Assembly (NCBI GenBank): GCA_937901805.1
Contig: CALDJI010000020.1
Span: forward strand, 1-6,926
Reading direction: 5' to 3'
Source of the DNA: an uncultured Clostridia bacterium
GTDB taxonomy: Bacteria > Bacillota > Clostridia > Oscillospirales > Ruminococcaceae
DNA length: 6,926 nucleotides
Shown here: piece after piece, positions 1-5,370 of the stretch
How positions within the stretch are numbered: the first letter of the stretch is position 1
Layout of the letters: every line of letters begins with the position of its first letter
Made by a program: the position numbers and the translations under genes
Notes under the pieces: generated by a model
Told to the model about the DNA's origin: nothing
The model's database searches: none
Seen by the model: the letters and a program-made list of their open reading frames with translations, nothing else

Positions 1-321
1 CCGAGTTTTCAGAATTCCATGGTGGATACCGATTATTCAGTGGGTTTAAACCCAGTGAGTTTAGAGGGACAGCAGAGGAACAAGGAAATGCTGCTGAATA
101 TCAATTCGGAGCAGAGAGCACTAATGAAAGATTTCATAGACAGGTACTATGAGTTATTAAACTCAGTGACAAAATGCGATTGCCTGACGTATAATTCGAT
201 GTACGTACAGGAAGTATTCGACCCGCTGTATCTGGAATATGAGAGCGGGGAAAAGACGCTGGATGAATTTGTAAAGGAATTACAGAACAAGACGGGTTTG
301 TATTTAAAAGAGCAAAACTGA
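1..321 (+). CDS. Probable ABC transporter extracellular solute-binding protein, C-terminal part (5' end outside window)
   Basis: The frame is open from base 1 and ends at TGA 319-321, giving 106 visible residues. The first ATG, at 19, has no ribosome binding site before it, and codons upstream of it stay open to the window edge, so this is the tail of a longer gene. The visible part is soluble, mostly helical and rich in charged residues, with no membrane segment. Its last 35 residues, a pattern of the type EYESGEKTLDEFVKEL followed by QNKTGLYLKEQ, resemble the closing helix of family 1 sugar-type solute-binding lipoproteins (G-E-K-[ST]-x-[DE]-x3-x-LQN-x4-YL). Such proteins sit outside the membrane and deliver a substrate to an ABC permease. 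The substrate cannot be told from this fragment. A terminator follows 2 bases after the stop, so this is the last gene of its transcript. The assignment rests on the C-terminal pattern alone. Confidence 0.6.
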   Translation, partial: PSFQNSMVDTDYSVGLNPVSLEGQQRNKEMLLNINSEQRALMKDFIDRYYELLNSVTKCDCLTYNSMYVQEVFDPLYLEYESGEKTLDEFVKELQNKTGLYLKEQN

Positions 322-323
322 AG

Positions 324-361
324 AAAATCCCCTGGCCGAATATTTGGCTGGGGGATTTTTT
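324..361 (+). terminator. Intrinsic terminator, usable from both strands
   Basis: Arms 324-337 and 346-359 pair over 14 positions: AAAATCCCC with GGGGATTTT, and TGGCC with GGCTG including two T-G wobbles. The loop is 8 bases and a T run closes at 361. It follows the stop of the solute-binding gene by 2 bases. Read on the minus strand, the same hairpin ends in TTTTCTTC, so it can also end the convergent 81-aa gene. Confidence 0.88.
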
Positions 362-414
362 GATAAAATGATTGTTTGAGGGAACAGAATAAAAAGCCTC
401 CTCTTATAATTTAA

Positions 415-660
415 TTAACACAGAGCCAGTATAAAACCACCGACACATGTAGCTAGCAGGGAAACGGATACCAGTATCAGAAACGGTACTGCCAAATAAC
501 AGAATAACCAAGAGAAAAGCATGTGCCTGTCTAAAAAAATGGATAGCTTTTGAATAAGGCGCGCGCGATTTTTATCTCGTCGCTGTTCCTTTTCCGTGCT
601 ATGATGATTTAAATGATAGGAACTGTCAAATCTATAATCAAGAGTTTCTGGATATTTCAT
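415..660 (-). CDS. Small membrane protein of unknown function, 81 aa
   Basis: No family is recognised. The start ATG (658-660) is preceded on the minus strand by AAAGGGGG about 9 bases away, a strong ribosome binding site, which is the main reason to call the gene real. Residues 1-45 are polar, with a basic, charged stretch (STEKEQRRDKNRARLIQK, about 21-38) that can form an amphipathic helix. Residues 46-81 are almost wholly hydrophobic, with Pro59 and Gly74-Gly75 as possible turns. This could be one long span or a tight two-span hairpin ending at Cys81. There is no signal-peptide cleavage pattern. By the positive-inside rule the N-terminus should be cytoplasmic. The gene is divergent from kdpD and convergent with the solute-binding gene. 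Nothing in the protein links it to potassium transport; the shared upstream region with kdpD is only suggestive. Confidence 0.6.
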   Translation of the reverse strand: MKYPETLDYRFDSSYHLNHHSTEKEQRRDKNRARLIQKLSIFLDRHMLFSWLFCYLAVPFLILVSVSLLATCVGGFILALC

Positions 661-687
661 AATCGTATCCCCCTTTACTCTTATACC

Positions 688-725
688 ATACTTATAGTAT
701 AGCTATTTTGGAAAAAATATAGTAT
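688..725. repeat. Short dyad ATACT-TAT-AGTAT and direct repeat TATAGTAT
   Basis: A perfect 5-bp inverted repeat with a 3-base centre lies at 688-700. Its right part, TATAGTAT (693-700), recurs exactly at 718-725, 25 bases on, and a shorter AGTAT is present at 741-745. The elements lie 28-85 bases from the start of the 81-aa gene, where an operator for that gene would be expected. AT-rich DNA produces such matches by chance, so the regulatory reading is weak. Confidence 0.3.
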
Positions 726-770
726 TAGGGGTTTTATGACAGTATAAGAATGCTGTTAAGGAGATTGTGT

Positions 771-818
771 ATGTCTTTATATAATTTTAATGTCTGGAAT
801 TCACTTTTTATAAAATAA
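771..818 (+). CDS. Possible 15-aa peptide or leader ORF upstream of kdpD
   Basis: ATG 771 is preceded by TTAAGGAGA (756-764), a near-ideal ribosome binding site with about 7 bases of spacing, better than that of kdpD itself. The ORF reads MSLYNFNVWNSLFIK and stops at TAA 816-818, 78 bases before kdpD. The peptide is short, aromatic-rich and not similar to anything I recognise. It could be a leader peptide whose translation affects kdpD expression, a free small peptide, or chance. If the extended -10 at 831-839 is the true kdpD promoter, this ORF is upstream of that transcript and would need another promoter. Confidence 0.3.
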   Translation: MSLYNFNVWNSLFIK

Positions 819-830
819 AAAGATGATATA

Positions 831-839
831 TGATATACT
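831..839 (+). promoter_or_regulatory. Candidate extended -10 promoter for kdpDE
   Basis: TGATATACT matches the extended -10 form TGnTATAAT at all but one position. No good -35 is found 16-18 bases upstream, which an extended -10 can tolerate. Transcription would start near 846 and give a leader of about 50 bases before the kdpD start. The surrounding DNA is AT-rich, so a chance match is possible. Confidence 0.45.
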
Positions 840-840
840 G

Positions 841-874
841 ATTTCATAAATTACCCATGAATGCATCATGAAAT
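841..874. repeat. Inverted repeats between the kdpD promoter candidate and its start codon
   Basis: ATTTCAT (841-847) is repeated in inverse at 868-874 (ATGAAAT). Nested inside the right half is a second dyad, CATGA (856-860) with TCATG (866-870) around ATGCA. The two share bases and so are alternative pairings in RNA. The position, at the expected transcription start and 22 bases before kdpD, suits an operator or a weak leader structure. No T run follows, so it is not a terminator. Confidence 0.35.
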
Positions 875-896
875 AAAATGTGGACGGTGATAGAAT

Positions 897-3593
897 ATGG
901 AGGAACAAAGACCATCTCCACAGCAGTTGCTATATAATATACAAAAACAACAGGAAGCAGAAAAAATGGGGAAACTGAAGATTTTCTTTGGATATGCCGC
1001 AGGTGTTGGAAAAACGTATGCAATGTTAAAGGCTGCGCATCAGGCTAAGTTAAATGGAAAAGATGTAGTCGCCGGCTATGTGGAACGCCATGCAAGGCCG
1101 GATACTTTGGCGCTGCTGGATGGCTTGGAGCAGCTCCCATGCAGGGAAATAGAGTATAAAGGCGTTTTGCTCAAAGAATTTGATTTGGACTCTGCCCTCC
1201 AGAGGAAACCCCAGTTGATCCTAGTCGATGAGTTGGCCCACAGCAACGCCCAGGGATGTCGCCATGCCAAACGGTATCAGGATGTTGAAGAGTTGCTTCG
1301 GGCGGGAATCGACGTTTATACCACGGTAAATGTACAGCACCTGGAATCGCTCAACGACTTGGTAGCCTCAATTACGGGAATCGCTGTAAGCGAACGGATT
1401 CCAGATTCTATTTTCGATTCTGCGGATCAAGTGGAACTGGTGGATATTGAACCAGACGATCTTTTAATCCGACTGCAAAAGGGAAAAGTATACCGTGAGG
1501 GGCAGGCAGAACGTGCGCTCAATAACTTTTTCACACGGGAAAACTTAGCGGCTTTAAGGGAAATTGCCCTGCGCCGCACCGCGGATCGTCTCAATCGTAC
1601 CGCCCAAAAAAAGGGGAATGAAGCGGCTGCAAGGGCAGGCGAACATATTTTGATTTGTCTGTCCAGCTCGCCCTCTAACGCCAAAGTTATCCGGACTGCG
1701 GCCCGTATGGCGGAGGCTTTCCACAGTGGGTTTACAGCCCTCTTTGTGGAAACGCCGGAAACAAAAGAGTTAAAAGGGGATAATTTAAAACGGCTGCGCG
1801 ATAACCTGCGCCTGGCAGAACAGATGGGCGCGCAGATTGCCACTGTATATGGGGATGATCCAGCTGTCCAGATTGCGGAATATGCACGGGTCAGCGGTGT
1901 GACGAAAATCGTCTTAGGCCGTACGAATCATAAGCAGAATCCGATTTTTAAAGGCCCGAGCTTGGCAGATCGTTTGACAAGGCTTACCGGAAGCATGGAT
2001 ATCTATATTATTCCAGATGCTCAGCCGCTCTATAAACGGCGGCCGGCATTTTTTAGCAGTCAGGAAAGCCGTTTCAGCTGGTTAGATTTGGGAAAAACGC
2101 TTTTGGTAGTCGCTTTGGCGACCATGATTGGCGCTGCTTTTTATGCATTTGGAATCCGGGATGCCAATATAGTTACCATATATATTCTCGGAGTGCTGAT
2201 TACTGCAATCTGGACGCATGGGCATCTATATGGTGCGTTTGCCTCCCTGCTGAGCGTTGTGGCATTTAACTATTTCTTTACGGTTCCTCGTTTTACATTT
2301 CAGGCAAGTGCTCCGGACTATCCGGTGACTTTTTTGATCATGCTGATTGCCAGCATTATTTCCAGCACTCTTGCAACCAGGGTAAAGAAACAGGCGCGCC
2401 AGGCGTCGCAAAAAGCCTACTATACAGAATTGCTGCTCAGCAGCAGCCAGAAATTACAGCAGGGAAGAAATGAGCAGGAAATTCTGCTGATTGCAGCCCA
2501 GCAGCTAAGTATTTTGTTTTATCGCCCGATCCTATATGCGCTGGATCGCGGCGAAGAAAATCTCCAATTCCAGGCGACTCCGAAAGAAAAGGCGAGCGAA
2601 TTGATCGGCGCCATGGCCATGGAAGAACAGGGAGTTGCCGATTGGGTGCTCAAAAACAATAAACATGCTGGGGCCACTACCAACACGCTTTCAGACGCCC
2701 ATAACTTATATTTGGCGGTTCGCGGTATCCAGGGAGTGATGGGCGTCGTGGGGATTCCGGCAAAATACTACCCGCCGCTGGAAGTATTTGAAAAGAATAT
2801 GATGATTGCCATTCTCAACGAGTGTGGCCTGATCATGGAACGCTGCCGGTTACAGGAGGAAAAGCAGGCAATCGAAATTGAACCCCAACAGGAAAGGCTG
2901 CGTTCCAATCTGCTGCGGGCAATTTCTCACGATCTGAGAACCCCTTTGACAAGTATCAGCGGGAATGCCGGGGTACTGATGGAAAAGAGTATTGTCTTGG
3001 ATGAAAAGAAAAAACAGGAACTTTACAGTTCCATTTATGATGATTCCATGTGGCTGGTCAATTTGACGGAAAACTTGCTTTCCATTACCCGGATTGAAAA
3101 TGGGACTATGAATTTACAGATGGATGCACAGCTTCTGGACGATGTGTTCCAGGAGGCTTTGGCCCATGTGGATCGCCAGGCAAAAGAGCATGTCATCACA
3201 ACAGAACTGCCGGACGATCTTTTGATGGCAAAAATGGATGTCCGTCTGATTATCCAGGTCATCATCAATATTGTGAACAACGCAATCAAATATACCCCGG
3301 CAGGTTCCCATATTACATTGAGGGCAGAAAAACGTGGGAAAATGGTTGCTGTCAGTATTTCCGACGATGGGCCGGGAATTTCCGTCCCGGCTAAGGTGCA
3401 TTTATTTGATATGTTTTATACTGCCAGCCAGGGAAAATCAGACAACCGCCGGGGCTTAGGATTAGGGCTGAGCCTCTGCCGTTCGATTGTCATGGCGCAT
3501 GGGGGAACCATCACAGTGACCGATAATGTACCGCGGGGAGCGGTATTTACCTTCACATTACCGCTAGAAGAGGTGGAGATTGACAATGTATAA
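897..3593 (+). CDS. kdpD: Potassium-responsive sensor histidine kinase KdpD
   Basis: This 898-aa membrane kinase senses potassium limitation and controls phosphorylation of KdpE. Its length is close to the roughly 895 aa of Escherichia coli KdpD. Domain order: the KdpD N-terminal ATP-binding domain (about 24-235) with Walker A GYAAGVGKT (32-40), Walker B ILVDELAHSN (108-117) and the conserved TTVNVQHLESLND (142-154); a USP-like domain (about 248-373); four closely packed DUF4118 membrane spans (about 398-495); a GAF-like linker region (about 505-655); the phosphoacceptor box SHDLRTPL with His678; the N box NIVNNAIKYTP (791-801); the G1 box DDGPGI (823-828); and the G2 box GLGLGLSLC (853-861). 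All catalytic motifs are present. The USP domain has S256-x-S258, 20 residues, then FTALF (279-283), one residue from the SxS-x20-FTAxY motif linked to c-di-AMP binding in S. aureus KdpD. The start at 897 uses a moderate site (GGACGGTGAT). The gene overlaps kdpE, so the two are probably translationally coupled. Confidence 0.97.
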   Translation: MEEQRPSPQQLLYNIQKQQEAEKMGKLKIFFGYAAGVGKTYAMLKAAHQAKLNGKDVVAGYVERHARPDTLALLDGLEQLPCREIEYKGVLLKEFDLDSALQRKPQLILVDELAHSNAQGCRHAKRYQDVEELLRAGIDVYTTVNVQHLESLNDLVASITGIAVSERIPDSIFDSADQVELVDIEPDDLLIRLQKGKVYREGQAERALNNFFTRENLAALREIALRRTADRLNRTAQKKGNEAAARAGEHILICLSSSPSNAKVIRTAARMAEAFHSGFTALFVETPETKELKGDNLKRLRDNLRLAEQMGAQIATVYGDDPAVQIAEYARVSGVTKIVLGRTNHKQNPIFKGPSLADRLTRLTGSMDIYIIPDAQPLYKRRPAFFSSQESRFSWLDLGKTLLVVALATMIGAAFYAFGIRDANIVTIYILGVLITAIWTHGHLYGAFASLLSVVAFNYFFTVPRFTFQASAPDYPVTFLIMLIASIISSTLATRVKKQARQASQKAYYTELLLSSSQKLQQGRNEQEILLIAAQQLSILFYRPILYALDRGEENLQFQATPKEKASELIGAMAMEEQGVADWVLKNNKHAGATTNTLSDAHNLYLAVRGIQGVMGVVGIPAKYYPPLEVFEKNMMIAILNECGLIMERCRLQEEKQAIEIEPQQERLRSNLLRAISHDLRTPLTSISGNAGVLMEKSIVLDEKKKQELYSSIYDDSMWLVNLTENLLSITRIENGTMNLQMDAQLLDDVFQEALAHVDRQAKEHVITTELPDDLLMAKMDVRLIIQVIINIVNNAIKYTPAGSHITLRAEKRGKMVAVSISDDGPGISVPAKVHLFDMFYTASQGKSDNRRGLGLGLSLCRSIVMAHGGTITVTDNVPRGAVFTFTLPLEEVEIDNV

Positions 3594-4284
3594 GCCAAAA
3601 ATCCTGGTTGTAGAAGATGATCCTGCAATCAGCAATTTAATCCGTACGACTTTGGAAACACAGGATTACCAATACCATACGGCGCGCAATGGTTCCGGGG
3701 CTCTTTTGGACGCCGTATCCTATAATCCGGATATTATTATCCTGGATTTGGGGCTTCCAGATATGGACGGCGTGGATATCATCAAAAAAATCCGTACATG
3801 GAGCAGCATGCCGATCATTGTGGTAAGTGCGCGCAGTGAAGATAAAGACAAAGTCGATGCACTGGACGCGGGGGCGGATGATTATCTGACCAAGCCGTTT
3901 AGCATAGATGAATTTCTTGCGCGTCTGCGTGTTTCCCTGAGGAGGAGCCGCGCGGAGAAAATGAAAGCTGGCGAGGAAACCAGCGTTTATATCAATGGCG
4001 ATCTAAAAATCGATTATGCTGCCGGATGCGTCTATGTCCAGGAAAAGGAGATCCATCTTACCCCGATTGAATACAAACTGCTGTGCTTACTTGCAAAAAA
4101 CACCGGGAAAGTATTGACGCATAACTATATTTTAAAAGAAGTATGGGGGAGCTCTCTTGCATCGGATACCCCTTCCCTACGTGTATTTATGGCTACCCTT
4201 CGCAAGAAGATTGAAAAAACCCCCTCCTCTCCGCAGTATATCCAAACACATATCGGTGTGGGATATCGAATGATTCGTCAATAA
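3586..4284 (+). CDS. kdpE: Response regulator KdpE (OmpR/PhoB family)
   Basis: This 232-aa cytoplasmic DNA-binding regulator is phosphorylated by KdpD and activates the kdpFABC promoter. The receiver domain (about 5-118) shows the acidic pair Asp11-Asp12, phosphoacceptor Asp54 in ILDLGLPDMDG, switch Ser81 in VVSAR and Lys103 in YLTKPF. After a linker, the winged-helix DNA-binding domain (about 131-230) contains LTPIEYKLL, the recognition-helix region SLRVFMATLRKKIE and the final YIQTHIGVGYRM hairpin. The ATG at 3586 is preferred: AGAGGTGGAG (3569-3578) lies 7 bases before it. A TTG at 3580 would add two residues but sits only 1-2 bases from that site. The ATG lies within the last codons of kdpD, an 8-base overlap that favours coupled translation. 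A strong terminator begins 5 bases after the stop. Confidence 0.96.
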   Translation: MYKPKILVVEDDPAISNLIRTTLETQDYQYHTARNGSGALLDAVSYNPDIIILDLGLPDMDGVDIIKKIRTWSSMPIIVVSARSEDKDKVDALDAGADDYLTKPFSIDEFLARLRVSLRRSRAEKMKAGEETSVYINGDLKIDYAAGCVYVQEKEIHLTPIEYKLLCLLAKNTGKVLTHNYILKEVWGSSLASDTPSLRVFMATLRKKIEKTPSSPQYIQTHIGVGYRMIRQ

Positions 4285-4288
4285 TCAT

Positions 4289-4320
4289 AAAACCCCTGTC
4301 CAAAGTGGACGGGGGTTTTT
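4289..4320 (+). terminator. Intrinsic terminator after kdpDE
   Basis: Arms 4289-4301 and 4307-4319 pair over 13 positions (AAAACCCC with GGGGTTTT, then TGTCC with GGACG and one T-G wobble) around the 5-base loop AAAGT. The T run ends at 4320 and a second T-rich tract follows. It starts 5 bases after the kdpE stop, so kdpDE and kdpFABC are expected to be separate transcripts. Confidence 0.9.
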
Positions 4321-4333
4321 CTATATTTTTTAT

Positions 4334-4349
4334 CTTAACATGACCTTAA
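4334..4349 (+). promoter_or_regulatory. Candidate KdpE operator: two CTTAA repeats 11 bp apart
   Basis: CTTAA occurs at 4334-4338 and 4345-4349, within the related units TCTTAAC and CCTTAAT. The period is 11 bp, about one helical turn, typical of the tandem half-sites bound by OmpR/PhoB-family dimers. The pair ends immediately before the candidate -35 box, where an activator can contact RNA polymerase. The site is inferred from spacing and position; it does not closely match the E. coli KdpE site. Confidence 0.45.
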
Positions 4350-4378
4350 TGGATATGCCGAAATTCTAAGGGTATATT
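4350..4378 (+). promoter_or_regulatory. Candidate promoter of the kdpFABC operon
   Basis: A weak -35, TGGATA (4350-4355, 4 of 6 against TTGACA), is followed after exactly 17 bases by TATATT (4373-4378, 5 of 6 against TATAAT). A poor -35 with a good -10 is what an activator-dependent promoter would show. Transcription would start near 4385, giving a leader of about 54 bases to the first small ORF at 4439. The leader holds a direct repeat, GGGAAACC (4382-4389) and GGGTAACC (4399-4406), of unknown meaning. Confidence 0.6.
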
Positions 4379-4438
4379 CATGGGAAACCTGCTAAAATGG
4401 GTAACCGAAGATGAGGGAAAGAAGGAGGAAAAAGAAGT

Positions 4439-4537
4439 ATGCTGGATCTGATTATGCTGGGAATATTAGCCGTCTCTTTTGGGCTAGTGGTTCTGCTGGC
4501 TTACTGGTGCCAAAAGCAGGTAGATTCCAAAGAATGA
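4439..4537 (+). CDS. Unnamed 32-aa single-span membrane peptide, first gene of the kdp structural operon
   Basis: ATG 4439 follows GAAGGAGGAA (4421-4430) with about 9 bases of spacing, a strong ribosome binding site. The ORF ends at TGA 4535-4537. The peptide has an acidic N-terminus (MLDLI), one hydrophobic helix (about residues 4-23) and a polar tail with WCQKQVDSKE. It is the size of KdpF but lacks the KdpF-type ending (HPEKF), and a proper KdpF follows directly. Its last base falls in the ribosome binding site of kdpF, which suggests coupled translation. Short single-span peptides, usually not annotated, occur next to kdpF in other kdp operons by my recollection. A role as an extra small subunit or assembly factor of the Kdp pump is an inference from position and shape only. 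Confidence 0.65.
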   Translation: MLDLIMLGILAVSFGLVVLLAYWCQKQVDSKE

Positions 4538-4551
4538 AGGAGGGAGTATTT

Positions 4552-4629
4552 ATGATAATACTCGGGGGAATTGTTTTGTTAATGGGTGTCTATCTTGTCT
4601 ATGCGTTGGTACATCCGGAAAAATTTTAA
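4552..4629 (+). CDS. kdpF: Potassium-transporting ATPase small subunit KdpF
   Basis: This 25-aa peptide consists of one transmembrane helix (about residues 2-20) followed by the tail LVHPEKF, the typical KdpF ending (short polar tail with PE[KR]F). KdpF binds between KdpA and KdpB and stabilises the KdpFABC complex. The ATG at 4552 has AAGGAGGGAG (4537-4546) before it, an excellent ribosome binding site. The same frame stays open upstream to an ATG at 4411, but that extension lacks a matching site and encodes a basic, non-conserved sequence, so it is not used here. kdpA follows after 21 bases. Confidence 0.9.
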   Translation: MIILGGIVLLMGVYLVYALVHPEKF

Positions 4630-4650
4630 AACTTGCAGGAGGAAATTGTT

Positions 4651-5370
4651 ATGCTGCAGCTAGTACTAACGATTATTATCTATTTAATAATCGTTATCCC
4701 AGTTGGCATTTATCTTTACCATATTGCAGCTGGAAAACACACATTTGCCGATCCGGTATTTGACCGTGTGGACGGGGTCATTTACAAAATCAGTGGGATT
4801 GATCCAAACAAAGGCATGGGCTGGAAAAAATATGCGTTGTCCCTGGTGGGAACCAACGCCGTCATGGTTCTGGTCGGCTACATCATTTTGAGAATCCAGT
4901 CCATTGGATTTTTCAACCCGAACGGGATTGGGAATATGGAAGAATCCCTTTCCTTTAATACCATCATCAGCTTTATGACGAACACCAACCTCCAGCATTA
5001 TTCTGGAGAATCCGGCCTTTCCTACCTCTCCCAGATGCTGGTTATCATCTTTATGATGTTTGTCTCTGCGTCCACCGGTTATGCAGCTTGTGTTGCTTTT
5101 ATCCGCGGGCTTGCTGGAAAGAGCAAAGACAATGTCGGTAACTTCTTTGTTGACCTTGTCCGTGTTACAACAAGGATTATGCTTCCGTTTTCTATCATCG
5201 GCGGACTTCTGCTGGTATGGCAGGGGGTTCCTCAGAACTTCAGCGGGGACATTGTGGTCGATACCATTGAAGGAACCAAATTATTAAGCACATTGGTACC
5301 AACGGCGGTGGATTCCTGGGTGCAAACTCTTCTCCCCCGATTGAAAACCCAACGATTATTTCCAACTTGA
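4651..5370 (+). CDS. kdpA: KdpA N-terminal fragment as it would be translated (239 aa)
   Basis: This is the upstream open frame of the broken kdpA. Residues 1-210 are genuine KdpA: first span (about 2-24), the motif FADPVFDRVDGVIYKISGID (32-51), a span near 62-82, filter loop 1 with TNTNLQHYSGE (110-120), in which Gln115 corresponds to the E. coli Gln116 known from K+ affinity mutants, and spans near 124-152 and 174-193. Residues 211-239 come from the wrong frame and have no family likeness. A TTG at 4633 would add six residues made from the ribosome binding site itself, so ATG 4651 is chosen. A truncated product of this kind would lack filters 2-4 and should not transport K+. Confidence 0.7.
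   Translation: MLQLVLTIIIYLIIVIPVGIYLYHIAAGKHTFADPVFDRVDGVIYKISGIDPNKGMGWKKYALSLVGTNAVMVLVGYIILRIQSIGFFNPNGIGNMEESLSFNTIISFMTNTNLQHYSGESGLSYLSQMLVIIFMMFVSASTGYAACVAFIRGLAGKSKDNVGNFFVDLVRVTTRIMLPFSIIGGLLLVWQGVPQNFSGDIVVDTIEGTKLLSTLVPTAVDSWVQTLLPRLKTQRLFPT

Larger units (their letters stand above)
661..896. other. AT-rich divergent intergenic region between the 81-aa gene and kdpD
   Basis: This 236-base stretch must hold the promoters for the minus-strand 81-aa gene and for kdpDE. It contains a short dyad and direct repeats (688-725), a 15-codon ORF with a good ribosome binding site (771-818), a possible extended -10 (831-839) and an inverted repeat (841-874). No terminator-like hairpin with a T run and no recognisable riboswitch was seen. 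In particular, the G-rich conserved blocks of the c-di-AMP (ydaO/yuaA) riboswitch, which precedes some potassium genes in Bacillota, are absent. Confidence 0.6.

Noticed and set aside
381..414. Separate terminator for the 81-aa gene at AAGCCTCCTCTT
   Set aside because: Only a 3-bp stem can form; the bidirectional hairpin at 324-361 is a far better candidate.
661..896. c-di-AMP (ydaO/yuaA) riboswitch before kdpD
   Set aside because: The conserved G-rich blocks and overall size are not present; the region is AT-rich and has no expression-platform terminator.
1427..1843. 138-aa minus-strand ORF inside kdpD
   Set aside because: Shadow of the conserved kdpD frame, with a Ser/Arg-rich composition typical of a complementary frame and no sign of its own start site.
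3580..3585. TTG start for kdpE
   Set aside because: It lies 1-2 bases from the ribosome binding site; ATG 3586 has normal spacing and gives the usual KdpE N-terminus.
4411..4629. A 72-aa reading of the kdpF frame from ATG 4411
   Set aside because: The extension overlaps the 32-aa ORF in another frame, lacks a properly spaced ribosome binding site and reads as a basic, non-conserved sequence. The KdpF-like part starts at 4552 behind a strong site.
4633..4650. TTG start for kdpA
   Set aside because: The six added codons are the ribosome binding site of ATG 4651 itself.
5275..5290. Programmed ribosomal frameshift in kdpA
   Set aside because: No X-XXY-YYZ slippery heptamer in the right frame and no following hairpin were seen. 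A frameshift would not restore the roughly 13 missing pore-loop residues.
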